Below, piece by piece: positions 27,191-36,020 of a stretch of 47,612 nt of DNA. The position numbers and the translations under genes were made by a program. How positions within the stretch are numbered: the first letter of the stretch is position 1; each line of letters begins with the position of its first letter. The notes under the pieces were generated by a model that made no database searches, was not told where the DNA came from, and worked only from the letters and a program-made list of their open reading frames with translations. The stretch is from JBDHXE01 sp039810525 (GTDB lineage Bacteria; Bacteroidota; Ignavibacteria; Kapaibacteriales; UBA2268): positions 1 through 47,612 of the forward strand of contig JBDHXE010000002.1 in assembly GCA_039810525.1 (NCBI GenBank), written 5' to 3'.

Positions 27191-28468
27191 ATGCCTATAT
27201 CAATGATAAGAAAGATAATTATCGTAATTAGTATATTATCATTTACAAAAGCAGTTTATAGCAAACAAAATGCTGAGAGTCAAGACACTTCAAAATTAAC
27301 AGAACAGAGAATAGAGTCATTAGAAAATGAAATTAAACTACAACAACAATTCAAAATTTCAGGATATATCCAGACACAACTACAATGTGGCGAAAAGGAT
27401 GCTTTGCTGAAAGTTGGGAGTGGCAATACTGATAAAAGTAACAACTATAACCGTTTTGGTATAAGAAGAGGTAGGATAAAAATGGAATATGAAAAAAGTA
27501 AAATTACTGGGAATTTTCAGATAGATATTACAGAAGGTGGTATTGCTCTTAAAGATGCGTATTTATCTATCAAAGACCCAATAATAGGTATTAGTTCTCT
27601 AAGAGCAGGGGTATTCAATCGCCCATTTGGATACGAAATATCATATTCATCTTCAAAAAGAGAATCCCCCGAAAGATCTACAATTATCACTACACTTTTC
27701 CCCGATGAACGAGACTTAGGAGCTATGATTACACTTCAAGCCCCTAAATCATCACCTTGGAATTCGATTAAATTAGATGCCGCTTTGGTAGCTGGTAATG
27801 GCATCAAAATAGATATGGACAACTACAAAGATTTCATAGGCCATTTATCAGCTAATTTTAATTTTGATAAAGTATTAAATATCAGCGGTGGTATTTCTTA
27901 CTATTATGGTAACGTGTATCAAGGGACTTCGAGTTTGTTCATCATGGAGAATAAATCATTTATAGAGTATAACGATACAGCTAATTATGGGGCTTTTTCT
28001 AAAAGAGAATATTACGGAATAGATGCCCAATGTGAATGGTACTCACCAATTGGTATATCTCAATTATATGGAGAATATATATATGGCACACAGCCGGGTA
28101 ATAAAAATAGTTCCAAAAGTCCAAATTATTCTACTTTGCCAACCAGTAATACCTATATCAGAGACTTTGCAGGATATTATATATCCTTTGTGCAAAATTT
28201 AGGCACACTTCCTATTTCATTAATAGTAAAATATGATTATTATGATCCAAATATCCAAATCGCGAATAGTGAAATAGGGCTAAATGGCACTGGCAAAGCA
28301 GATATAGCTTATAATACCATAGGTTGTGGGCTTATGTGGAAGTGGGATACTATAAGATTGACTGCATATTACGATTGGATTACAAACGAAACTTCAACTA
28401 ATTTAAGCGATTACAACTTTGATTTGCATGATAACTTACTAACTATTCGATTGCAATACAAATATTAG
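27191..28468 (+). CDS. Phosphate-selective-type outer-membrane porin (OprO/OprP family)
   Basis: The 425-aa protein has a signal peptide (about residues 5-24), then a short coiled coil (LTEQRIESLENEIKLQQQ). A 16-strand-type porin barrel begins FKISGYIQTQLQ and continues RRGRIKMEYEKSKITGNFQID. The YLSIKDPIIGISSLRAGVFNRPFGYEISYSSSKRESPERS stretch, broken here across about residues 122-160, carries features of the OprP/Porin_O_P family. It would pass phosphate or other anions through the outer membrane; the specificity is inferred. The gene has a strong TGAGGAG Shine-Dalgarno (27181-27187). There is no phosphate transporter nearby. Confidence 0.8.
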   Translation: MPISMIRKIIIVISILSFTKAVYSKQNAESQDTSKLTEQRIESLENEIKLQQQFKISGYIQTQLQCGEKDALLKVGSGNTDKSNNYNRFGIRRGRIKMEYEKSKITGNFQIDITEGGIALKDAYLSIKDPIIGISSLRAGVFNRPFGYEISYSSSKRESPERSTIITTLFPDERDLGAMITLQAPKSSPWNSIKLDAALVAGNGIKIDMDNYKDFIGHLSANFNFDKVLNISGGISYYYGNVYQGTSSLFIMENKSFIEYNDTANYGAFSKREYYGIDAQCEWYSPIGISQLYGEYIYGTQPGNKNSSKSPNYSTLPTSNTYIRDFAGYYISFVQNLGTLPISLIVKYDYYDPNIQIANSEIGLNGTGKADIAYNTIGCGLMWKWDTIRLTAYYDWITNETSTNLSDYNFDLHDNLLTIRLQYKY

Positions 28469-28548
28469 GATATTAAATAGCTATCAATAGTATTGGACTA
28501 AATAATTTGATATTTGCAATCAATTAATTAAGAGAAATGAATGAAATA

Positions 28549-28998
28549 TTAAATGAGCTTATTATTATCTTCATTTATATTCCTTAATTGCTCTATTTCA
28601 ATATTTAATTTTTTTATCTCTTTGTTCATCTTTTCAAATTCATTATTCAATAATGAATTCTCTTGGATAATACTTTTATGGTCTTCAGTTAGTTTAGTAA
28701 TTACTATACTATACTGTACTAATATTAAGAAAATACCAACAATAAGAATAAGTAATAACGCCATAGGCACATAAGCTATACCTAAATTAAATGCCAAAGT
28801 ATTCAACGCACTTCTGAATATAGAAAAAAACAGAAATATGATGCCAAAGACAATCCAAATAATAGAGTACTCTTCTCTAATCTTTTTGCGTCTTACCAAT
28901 TCAACTATAAATATCATAAATCCGATACTAAATATTATAGAATAATATTGTATCAGATTAGTATTCACTTTTTGCATATTATTGAGTAGCTCATTCAT
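28549..28998 (-). CDS. DUF2304 membrane protein
   Basis: The 149-aa protein has three hydrophobic segments (about residues 18-34, 46-62, 75-102) with VELVRRKKIREEYSIIWIVFGI between the first two, the DUF2304 hallmark. It ends in a predicted coiled coil. In many genomes DUF2304 sits beside a DPM1-like glycosyltransferase, as it does here (the stop codon of that gene's frame abuts this start). It may help polyprenyl-linked sugar transfer, but no activity is established. It is the last gene of the polysaccharide operon. Confidence 0.8.
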   Translation of the reverse strand: MNELLNNMQKVNTNLIQYYSIIFSIGFMIFIVELVRRKKIREEYSIIWIVFGIIFLFFSIFRSALNTLAFNLGIAYVPMALLLILIVGIFLILVQYSIVITKLTEDHKSIIQENSLLNNEFEKMNKEIKKLNIEIEQLRNINEDNNKLI

Positions 28999-29706
28999 TT
29001 AATTTTTCCTAAGAGTAGTAATTAAAATTGAAAGTATCACTTTTACCATATAATACATAGATTTCATACCGTTAATAGATGATACGCCGCCTTGCCTATC
29101 GTTCATTATTACAGGCACCTCAGTGATTCGAAACCCCTTTTTTGCCAAAATTATCACTGTCTCAGGCTCAGGATAATCTTGTGGGTAATTTTTGGAAAGA
29201 TAATCAATTGCGCGTTTGCTATATGCTCTAAACCCAGAAGTATTATCGCTAATCCGCTGCCCTATCAACACAGAATTCAAAACCTCAAAAATAATGATGC
29301 CTAAGCGCCGCATAATAGTAGATTGAAAACCCTGTTTATCTATAAATCGCGAGCCTATCACCATATCAAACCCGTCATTCTGAACCTTAGCAATCAATTT
29401 TTCAATTTCCTCTGCATTATGCTGACCATCGCCATCAAATTGGATAGCTATCTGATAATCATATTTGTGAGCATACTTAAAGCCCGTCTGTACGGCTCCA
29501 CCTATACCAAGATTAACTTTTAAATTTAACAGTTCTACATTAGGTATATTCCTTACTATTTTTTCGGTTTCATCGGTAGAGCCGTCATTAATGATAAGAA
29601 TATCATATTTGTTGCTATTGTGCTGTTGTATAGAATTAATAGTTCCCTCTATATTTTGAGCTTCGTTGTATGCTGGTATTATCATTAGTATTTTATTCAT
29701 TTTCAT
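28999..29706 (-). CDS. Glycosyltransferase family 2 (polyprenyl-phosphate sugar synthase-like)
   Basis: The 235-aa GT-A enzyme starts LMIIPAYNEAQNIEGTINSI and has INDGSTDET near residue 40 and FDGDGQHNAEEI (the DxD-type metal motif) near 90. NTSGFRAYSKRAI follows at about 155. This is the DPM1/GtrB-like branch that attaches a sugar to a polyprenyl phosphate at the cytoplasmic face of the membrane. It lacks C-terminal membrane segments, so the adjacent DUF2304 protein may supply the membrane part. It overlaps the GT4 gene by 14 bp. Confidence 0.87.
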   Translation of the reverse strand: MKMNKILMIIPAYNEAQNIEGTINSIQQHNSNKYDILIINDGSTDETEKIVRNIPNVELLNLKVNLGIGGAVQTGFKYAHKYDYQIAIQFDGDGQHNAEEIEKLIAKVQNDGFDMVIGSRFIDKQGFQSTIMRRLGIIIFEVLNSVLIGQRISDNTSGFRAYSKRAIDYLSKNYPQDYPEPETVIILAKKGFRITEVPVIMNDRQGGVSSINGMKSMYYMVKVILSILITTLRKN

Positions 29707-30805
29707 TGCTCTCGAACAAATATTTTAATGATATTATTTCTTGCTCTTTAGTATATTTTTGGATAGCATATTGTTTAGCTCTTATTGCCAAATCTGTGTA
29801 TTTATTATAATTATCTATTAATTCTACTATTTTACTTTTTAATTCAATTACATTATTAGGTGGCACTAGCTGTGCAAATTCACCATTGTTTACTACTTCG
29901 GGTGTACCTCCACTATTGGTAGCTATGATAGGGACACCACTCATCATTGCTTCTATAGTTACAAACCCATAAGTTTCCGAAAATGATGTCAATAAAAACA
30001 AATCTAAACAAGCAAAAATATCTTGTACATTATTAGCAAAATCAATTATTTTGACTTTATTTTCTAAATTATTATATTTAATAAATTCCAATATTGACTG
30101 AAAATACTCCTGTGCTTCTTTATAGGTAGTTTCTCCTACAATTAGCAACATTATATCTTTATATTCTATTTGCGAAAATGCTTTGAGTGCTACTAATTGA
30201 CCTTTTTGCTCATCTATTCTACCAATTACACCTACCACAAATTGCTCTGCTTCAATATTAAGAGATTTCTTAGCTTCTTGTTTGGTTTTCATCTCTATAA
30301 ATTTATGATGATCTATTCCAATAGGAATTATTCTAATTCTACTCTCTGGATATTTAGTTAGTAGCTTTACTTCGTTGGCTAATTTGCTTAATGGAGTTAT
30401 CCAATTATCAAATCTATTATACCTCAACGTATGCATAATATCTCTTTTATTACCACCTACTTGCATAGTTTGGTGATAATATAATTTGATATTATTATTA
30501 AATAATTTGAGCAACGATATGCAATCAGTATCTCTATTATCAAATACTACAATATGTTTTATTCTTTCATTATTAATTATCTTATTAATTCTAATTGCAG
30601 ATAGCACATCAAAATACTTTTTAGGTTTATCTATCACTATTAATTTTATATTATTTAGCATAGCAAGCTCTGCTATCACAGTTTTGGATATAGATATAAT
30701 TATTATATCTATGCCATATTTTTTAAATTCTATTGCAGTATTGATTATATTTAGCTCCAAGCCACCTTTGGCAGCAGAAGTACAAAAAAAGGCAACTTGC
30801 TTCAT
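29693..30805 (-). CDS. Glycosyltransferase family 4
   Basis: The 370-aa GT-B enzyme has the C-terminal GVIGRIDEQKGQLVALKAF strand and the E-x7-E donor-binding motif as ETYGFVTIE, within FSETYGFVTIEAMMSGVPII. It is then followed by ATNSGGTPEVV. It transfers a sugar from a nucleotide donor to a growing glycan; donor and acceptor are unknown. The ATG is unusually placed for translational coupling, overlapping the upstream GT2 gene by 4 bp. It is in the middle of the six-gene glycan operon. Confidence 0.9.
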   Translation of the reverse strand: MKQVAFFCTSAAKGGLELNIINTAIEFKKYGIDIIIISISKTVIAELAMLNNIKLIVIDKPKKYFDVLSAIRINKIINNERIKHIVVFDNRDTDCISLLKLFNNNIKLYYHQTMQVGGNKRDIMHTLRYNRFDNWITPLSKLANEVKLLTKYPESRIRIIPIGIDHHKFIEMKTKQEAKKSLNIEAEQFVVGVIGRIDEQKGQLVALKAFSQIEYKDIMLLIVGETTYKEAQEYFQSILEFIKYNNLENKVKIIDFANNVQDIFACLDLFLLTSFSETYGFVTIEAMMSGVPIIATNSGGTPEVVNNGEFAQLVPPNNVIELKSKIVELIDNYNKYTDLAIRAKQYAIQKYTKEQEIISLKYLFESNENE

Positions 30806-31800
30806 CTTAGTCTAAGCCTTCTGATATAATATACAAGAGAGCCCAATCCGTATGATAAATGTATGATAACGATGATAGATGCTATCAAAATAGAGTTAGA
30901 AGACCTTCTGACTGCTACAACTATACTACCTATCATAATTGTAATAATGTAAATACACAATATACCAAGATAGACTAATATAGCTTGTGGATAAATAATT
31001 GTTACTATCAATCCAATTATTATAGTAAGCACCATCGCCATAGGTAACAAAGAATTAGCTGACCTAGTATTATTTAACTCATTAACTACTTGACGCCACA
31101 ATCCATATCTAAATTGCTGAATAGATATAGCTTTGAGAGACTGACGCGAATAATATTTTACTAATGGGATTGCACTCTGATATATAATATACCCGCTCTT
31201 CACCAATCTAGTATTCAAATCCAAATCTTCACCTACAGGCAGAGATTCGTTATACATACCCATAGATTTAATTATATTAGTATTGTAGAGCATCATCAAG
31301 CAATGAGTAGTCTTTTTTAATTGATTATTATTCAACAAATGCTCAGAATTAGCACCACACAATATAGAAGAGACAGCATAATAATATGATAGAGAAATAT
31401 CACTATTATCAGCAGGTATCCACGATGTACCTATACCAGCCAACATATTATTAACACTTTTAATACTATTATAACTATTCACTAAGTCAGCTAACCATAA
31501 TGGATCTGCTATGTAATGCGCATCAATGTATGCAAACATCTCTGTGTTTATTAATTCAATAGCTCTATTCCGCCCAGCTGCTTGTATTACCTTAAGGTTA
31601 TCAATAATATTTACATTCTTATAATTACATCTATATCGATTGATAATCTGCAAAGTATTATCAGTAGAACCTCCATCTACAATATAAATTATTATATTGC
31701 CATCGTATTCTTGATTTAATATTGAATTTAGATTTTCTTCGATATGAATCTCTTCGTTCAATGTACAAACGATAATACTAATATCTGCACTCATTGCCAA
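30802..31800 (-). CDS. Glycosyltransferase family 2 with C-terminal membrane helices
   Basis: The 332-aa protein has an N-terminal GT-A domain (SIIVCTLNEEIHIEENLNSI, IVDGGSTDNTL, AYIDAHYIADP as the DxD/DAH motif, and PVGEDLDLNTRLVKSG). Three or four transmembrane helices from about residue 245 follow (LPMAMVLTIIIGLIVTIIYP and beyond). This matches ExoA-like membrane-anchored transferases that work on lipid-linked oligosaccharides. It overlaps the upstream GT2 gene by 10 bp and the downstream GT4 gene by 4 bp. The exact sugar is not known. Confidence 0.87.
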   Translation of the reverse strand: MAMSADISIIVCTLNEEIHIEENLNSILNQEYDGNIIIYIVDGGSTDNTLQIINRYRCNYKNVNIIDNLKVIQAAGRNRAIELINTEMFAYIDAHYIADPLWLADLVNSYNSIKSVNNMLAGIGTSWIPADNSDISLSYYYAVSSILCGANSEHLLNNNQLKKTTHCLMMLYNTNIIKSMGMYNESLPVGEDLDLNTRLVKSGYIIYQSAIPLVKYYSRQSLKAISIQQFRYGLWRQVVNELNNTRSANSLLPMAMVLTIIIGLIVTIIYPQAILVYLGILCIYIITIMIGSIVVAVRRSSNSILIASIIVIIHLSYGLGSLVYYIRRLRLR

Positions 31801-32540
31801 TTCAATTTAAAATAACTTCTAATAAAATTATAAATATAAGGTATTTTTTTGAAAAATAGTTGATAATATATTTTCTTTTTATTTAATTCATTCAATTTCG
31901 CTTTGCCAAAATACTTAATAAATACTTCGTTGCGTTCAGCTATATGTAAGCTATTATCAGATTCGTCATTACTAATACCACTTTTATCAAATATAGATAT
32001 AGGGCAATTCAAATATCGTAAAGAAGCATCGAGTCTAAATATTGATTTAATAAAAAAATCATAATCCGAAACTATCTTATATTGCAAATCATAATTATTA
32101 GCACGTATAAGTAAATCTCTTTTTATAAATGTAGATGAATGTGGAATTGATTCCAAATAAAAGAAAATTTCGTCTGGTATTTTAGTATAATACCTTCTCC
32201 ATTTCACAATACCAGTATCGAAAATAATATCACCAATTATTAAGTCTTCTTTGTATTGAAGATTATCAAACAAATTAACTATATTATTATTGGCTAAAGC
32301 ATCACCCGAATTTAGAAATAAGATATATTCGCCACCAGAGTGCTTGATACCTTTATTCTGCGCATCATATTTCGAAATAATACTATTATATTTCTCTATA
32401 ATTTGCTGTGAGTTATCTTTTGAGTTACCGTCTATTACTATGAGTTCATATCTATCATTATTTTGATTTAATATAGATTGGAGAGTAATCTCTAACCCAA
32501 TAGCATTATTTAAATTAATGGTAACAATAGATAATTTCAT
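31791..32540 (-). CDS. Glycosyltransferase family 2 (WcaA/PGL-type)
   Basis: The 249-aa soluble GT-A enzyme opens LSIVTINLNNAIGLEITLQSIL, with IDGNSKDNSQQIIEKY at about 35-50 and YILFLNSGDAL near 72 (the NSGD variant of the DxD motif). It ends with a basic tail. It lies 3 bp behind the DUF3108 gene and overlaps the next GT by 10 bp, the first sugar transferase of the operon. The NSGD motif is typical of colanic acid/WcaA-like enzymes; the acceptor is unknown. Confidence 0.87.
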   Translation of the reverse strand: MKLSIVTINLNNAIGLEITLQSILNQNNDRYELIVIDGNSKDNSQQIIEKYNSIISKYDAQNKGIKHSGGEYILFLNSGDALANNNIVNLFDNLQYKEDLIIGDIIFDTGIVKWRRYYTKIPDEIFFYLESIPHSSTFIKRDLLIRANNYDLQYKIVSDYDFFIKSIFRLDASLRYLNCPISIFDKSGISNDESDNSLHIAERNEVFIKYFGKAKLNELNKKKIYYQLFFKKIPYIYNFIRSYFKLNWQ

Positions 32541-32543
32541 ATA

Positions 32544-33329
32544 TTAGCCTTTTGGTGCAGTCCACCCAGCCCTCTTGTACCCTACTAATTCAATTGTTAT
32601 TTTGCCAATAATAAAATCAACCTTTGCTTTTAGTGGAATATGCGCAATATCATCACTTACCCAACCTTCTATTTTGCCACTTACACCATATTGCCCTTTC
32701 CAATTACTATTGCTACTAAAATAAATAGAACGAACATCGTATTTGATAGCAGGGACACTTATGCTTTGCTTTTCTTTAGCAAAATTAATTTTAGCATTTA
32801 GCAAATAATCTTCATCTAAATATACATTCAGAGAACGACTCTTGAAAGGCTCGGCTACTAATCGTGTTTTAAAAAATGCAGCTAATACATCATTGATATA
32901 TTGCTCTTTATTAAATTTAAGCCCAAAGGAAGAAGTAAGTTTTTTGCTTATCCATTTCTTGTTTTCAATCACACCTTTGTTATAATCAAAGATTAGTTTC
33001 TGGTATTCCCAAGGCTTCTTTTTGACACTTAGATTTCTTACAAATTGCAATGATTGAAAAGTACTGCGATCTATCCAACTTTCGAAATTAGCATTCAATC
33101 TAATAAATGGCACATAATCATACGAGAATACATTTGCTTTGGTTTTGAGTGCTACTTTGCCATTCAGATTTTCGTATCTATCGGTATTAATTACTATCTT
33201 AGCAAACGATACCCCCAAATATGATACATTATATTCTAATTGCTCGCCAAGTACTAATGTTTGTGAATTAGCAAAACTGCGGAAAGATATCAAAAGAGTA
33301 ATTAATAATAATATTCTATATTTTTTCAT
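32544..33329 (-). CDS. DUF3108 secreted protein
   Basis: The 261-aa protein has a signal peptide (KKYRILLLITLLISFRSFANS|Q) and a DUF3108-type beta-rich fold: LGEQLEYNVSYLGVSFAKIVI at the start, FESWIDRSTFQSLQFVRNL near 97 and YINDVLAAFFKTR near 164. DUF3108 proteins are periplasmic, mostly uncharacterised, and often linked to cell-envelope synthesis. Its position as first gene of the glycosyltransferase operon, 3 bp before a GT2 gene, suggests a link to glycan export or a periplasmic step. That is inference from position only. Confidence 0.8.
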   Translation of the reverse strand: MKKYRILLLITLLISFRSFANSQTLVLGEQLEYNVSYLGVSFAKIVINTDRYENLNGKVALKTKANVFSYDYVPFIRLNANFESWIDRSTFQSLQFVRNLSVKKKPWEYQKLIFDYNKGVIENKKWISKKLTSSFGLKFNKEQYINDVLAAFFKTRLVAEPFKSRSLNVYLDEDYLLNAKINFAKEKQSISVPAIKYDVRSIYFSSNSNWKGQYGVSGKIEGWVSDDIAHIPLKAKVDFIIGKITIELVGYKRAGWTAPKG

Positions 33330-33467
33330 TAAGTCAAAAATAAATAAATTAATTTATTATCGTGCAAATATAACAAGAAAACAAATTAACACAATAATAA
33401 GCTCATACAATTCTCAATAGAACATATAATAGTTGCCATTGCTATATATTAGCAAAATTATAATAAT

Positions 33468-35006
33468 CTATGGTTTATCAATATAAATAGTTTGAGTTGG
33501 AAAAGCAAACTCAATCGAAAGAGATTCGGCTAATTTAATAATATCGGTAATTATTTCTTGCCTTGCCTTCAATTCAGCAACATAATCAGGTACATCCAAA
33601 AAAGTATCAAAAAGAATTTGAATGGAAAAATCACCCAAATTATTTAGCGCCACTCTATCGTAATCCTTTTTGGTATTAGGATGATTGGCAACAATATCTT
33701 TTAATCCTAATATAAAATCATTAATTTGAGTAGTAGAAGTATTATATGTAATTTTCAAGACTGTATTAAATCTTTTAAATTGTCTTTTCCCCATATTATT
33801 AATATTCATATTGGCTAATCTTCCGTTTGGCACTATGATCAATGAATTATTAGCAGTTCGTATTCGAGTAGAGCGAATACCTACCTCTTCTACACTCCCA
33901 TCTACGTCTTCGGCTATTATCCAATCACCGGGCTCAAATACTTTATCCGAAAATAAGGTGATAGACCCAAAAATGTTTTTGATAGTCTCTTGAGCTGCCA
34001 AAGCAAGAGCCAAACTACCTATAGATACACCAGCCAATAAAGGAGTAATATCCAAACCGGTATTTTTGATAATATAAAGCCCCCCAAATACTATAATGAT
34101 TATTTTTAGGAATTTTCTTACAATTAATACAATTTTATCATCTAACTTGCTCTCAGTATTCAATGCAAATTTTTCTATAAGCTCACTGATATAGTTAGTT
34201 ACCCTATATATAATAAAAGTAATTAATACAGGTATAGATAACTGTATCAGTAGATTAATGTAATAGCTAATAGTAATTGGCAATTCTAATAACGGAATTA
34301 ATTTATCCACTGTAAGATAGAAAATAAGAAAACCTATTGGTTTGGATAGTTTATGCAAATATACCGAATCTACTTCTCTATTTAATATTCTCTTCCATAG
34401 TTTAATTAATAAATAAACTATTATCTTATTAAATATAAGGTAAAAAATAAAACTCAATAAAATAATAGCAGCAAAACCAGTCCATTGCCATAATTCTAAA
34501 TAAATAAATTGAATCTTAAAAGCGTTAGGCAAATTATTGACCAATTCATCTATAGAATAAGGATACATTTCCGAGTACAATACATTAATTATACGAGTTG
34601 TATGTGCAGAATAATACCAATTCTTATCAAATTTTTCTAAATATATATCAGGGAAATTCCTAAATAATACAAATCGATTGAGACCTGTAGATGTATCTAT
34701 ATAATTTTCATCTCTAGGTATTCTTGCCATATTCACAATCAAACCATTGCCATCATAAATTCTCTTTAGCTTGATAGCTAATACGGCTGCCGAATCGGTA
34801 TTATTCTTAATATTAAAAACTTTACCCGCTATTTTGGGGTTATAAAACTCTTTATTCAAATACTGAAGGTGTACAAATACTGTATTATATGGTGAACTAA
34901 ATTTGACAATTGGTTTACCATTAATATCAAAATCTTGTGAAAGCGAAATGGATATTGTAAAAATAAAACTCAACAAAACAAAAATAAACAATTTTCTGTC
35001 CGTCAT
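33468..35006 (-). CDS. MscS-family mechanosensitive ion channel
   Basis: The 512-aa protein has a signal peptide and a periplasmic N-terminal domain of about 165 residues, then three or four membrane helices, then the MscS pore and beta domain. The pore helix LLAGVSIGSLALALAAQETIKNIFGS is at about residues 327-352, followed by FEPGDWIIAEDVDGSVEEVGIRSTRIRT and VPNGRLANMNINNMGKR. It would release osmolytes on membrane stretch. The extra periplasmic domain makes it longer than E. coli MscS (286 aa). It is upstream of the DUF3108 operon, separated by 138 bp. Confidence 0.9.
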   Translation of the reverse strand: MTDRKLFIFVLLSFIFTISISLSQDFDINGKPIVKFSSPYNTVFVHLQYLNKEFYNPKIAGKVFNIKNNTDSAAVLAIKLKRIYDGNGLIVNMARIPRDENYIDTSTGLNRFVLFRNFPDIYLEKFDKNWYYSAHTTRIINVLYSEMYPYSIDELVNNLPNAFKIQFIYLELWQWTGFAAIILLSFIFYLIFNKIIVYLLIKLWKRILNREVDSVYLHKLSKPIGFLIFYLTVDKLIPLLELPITISYYINLLIQLSIPVLITFIIYRVTNYISELIEKFALNTESKLDDKIVLIVRKFLKIIIIVFGGLYIIKNTGLDITPLLAGVSIGSLALALAAQETIKNIFGSITLFSDKVFEPGDWIIAEDVDGSVEEVGIRSTRIRTANNSLIIVPNGRLANMNINNMGKRQFKRFNTVLKITYNTSTTQINDFILGLKDIVANHPNTKKDYDRVALNNLGDFSIQILFDTFLDVPDYVAELKARQEIITDIIKLAESLSIEFAFPTQTIYIDKP

Positions 35007-35101
35007 ATAACTTTTTTCTGTTTTTTTGTATTAATAATTTTTCAATGTAAGAAAAATTCCGTAATTTAAAAATTTATAAACTCAATATTATAGAAAATAT
35101 T

Positions 35102-35641
35102 ATGTATATTGGTAAAGAATTAGTTGTCGAGGCAATCAAAGATATAATAGCTGAGCCCGAATTTTATGAACATCGCAATCAGTTATCTTTAGTGAATGTT
35201 CCTAAAGAATCAATTATTGAATTGCTTACTAAGCTGCGTGATAATGAGACCACAAAGTTCGATCAATTAATAGATATCACTGCTATTGATTGGTTAAAAA
35301 AGAAACCTCAAAGATTCGAAGTAGTCTACTTCCTTTATTCTGTGCCTAATAAGTGGAGATTGAGAGTTAAAGTAGCATTGCCTGCACGTAAGCCTCATAT
35401 AGAATCGGTTTGCACTCTATATCAAAGTGCTAATTGGTACGAACGCGAGACTTATGATATGTATGGAATTATCTTTGATAATCACCCAGATTTTAGAAGA
35501 TTCTATATGCCTGAAGATTATACAGACCCTGAAACTGGTGAGCCAATTTACCCTATGCGTAAAGATTTTCCTTTGATGGGTATTCCTGATTCCTTACCAT
35601 TGCCTGCATACCCCGAAAAATACGGTGCTGTTCAGCAATAG
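35102..35641 (+). CDS. nuoC: NADH-quinone oxidoreductase subunit C
   Basis: The 179-aa protein is the 30-kDa subunit of complex I: VVYFLYSVPNKWRLRVKVALP, then the signature ANWYERETYDMYGIIFDNHPDFRRFYMPEDY at about 118-148 (E-R-E-x-x-D-x-x-G), ending with YPMRKDFPLMG. It sits on the peripheral arm facing the cytoplasm. It starts at ATG 35102. No nuoB, nuoD or other nuo gene is adjacent, though these normally flank nuoC. A small inverted-repeat element follows 33 bp after its stop. Confidence 0.92.
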   Translation: MYIGKELVVEAIKDIIAEPEFYEHRNQLSLVNVPKESIIELLTKLRDNETTKFDQLIDITAIDWLKKKPQRFEVVYFLYSVPNKWRLRVKVALPARKPHIESVCTLYQSANWYERETYDMYGIIFDNHPDFRRFYMPEDYTDPETGEPIYPMRKDFPLMGIPDSLPLPAYPEKYGAVQQ

Positions 35642-35674
35642 ATCCTTATTCGAAGATGCTTTTTAGTTATATAT

Positions 35675-35809
35675 AAAGAGAATCCGTCTCATAAGTCAGA
35701 ACATAAGAAAATAATTTAATGCTCAATCGCCCTACACTTCCGAAAGTGTAGGACGTCTGTAAATAAAAGATTAAATACTTGCTTCAAACTTATGAGACAG
35801 TCTCTTTTT
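35675..35809. mobile_element. MITE-like element, 135 bp with inverted ends
   Basis: The two ends are inverted copies: AAAGAG-N5-GTCTCATAAGT at 35675-35696 and, reversed, ACTTATGAGAC-N3-CTCTTT at 35788-35809. The 11-bp GTCTCATAAGT part is identical. The middle holds a 9-bp hairpin (35731-35752). There is no coding capacity, so it is either a MITE or the shrunken remains of an IS element. The ends resemble those of IS1182/IS4-like elements in my recollection; this is not checked. No clear target-site duplication is seen. Confidence 0.6.
35731..35752. repeat. 9-bp hairpin inside the MITE-like element
   Basis: CCTACACTT (35731-35739) and AAGTGTAGG (35744-35752) pair perfectly with a 4-nt loop, CCGA. 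Preceded by GC, it shares the 11-mer GCCCTACACTT with the island at 9586-9596. Confidence 0.75.
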
Positions 35810-35831
35810 ATCACACATAAGCGTAGCATTA

Positions 35832-36008
35832 TTATTTTACAGTCCAGTAGCACCTTTTAGGAGATATAATAGCATCATCTTCTTTTAGTTTTTTCATTAC
35901 CTTTTCTACTATTTTTTTATCTATTTTGGTAATTTCTGCTATTTTGCCATTAGAAAGAGGCTCAGGTGATTGCTTTAATGTATCTAAAATAATAGTTTTC
36001 TCGTCCAC
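35832..36008 (-). CDS. Small winged-helix-like protein (58 aa) in the hslVU operon
   Basis: The GTG start at 36008 is set by a near-perfect Shine-Dalgarno AAGGAGGAG (36019-36011), which begins 2 bp after the hslU stop. The 58-aa product contains helix-rich, HTH-like segments such as ILDTLKQSPEPLSNGKIAEI and DKKIVEKVMKKLKEDD, followed by a short wing-like strand ending CYWTVK. This resembles a minimal winged-helix domain (as in MarR/ArsR-type folds), so DNA binding is plausible but unproven. It is short and GTG-initiated, so automatic callers could miss it. Its operon position suggests a role with HslUV. Confidence 0.7.
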   Translation of the reverse strand: MDEKTIILDTLKQSPEPLSNGKIAEITKIDKKIVEKVMKKLKEDDAIISPKRCYWTVK

Positions 36009-36010
36009 AA

Positions 36011-36019
36011 CTCCTCCTT
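36011..36019 (-). promoter_or_regulatory. Strong ribosome-binding site AAGGAGGAG
   Basis: It lies directly after the hslU stop codon, with 2 bp (TT) between its end and GTG 36008. It decides the start of the small winged-helix-like gene. Confidence 0.75.
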
Positions 36020-36020
36020 A

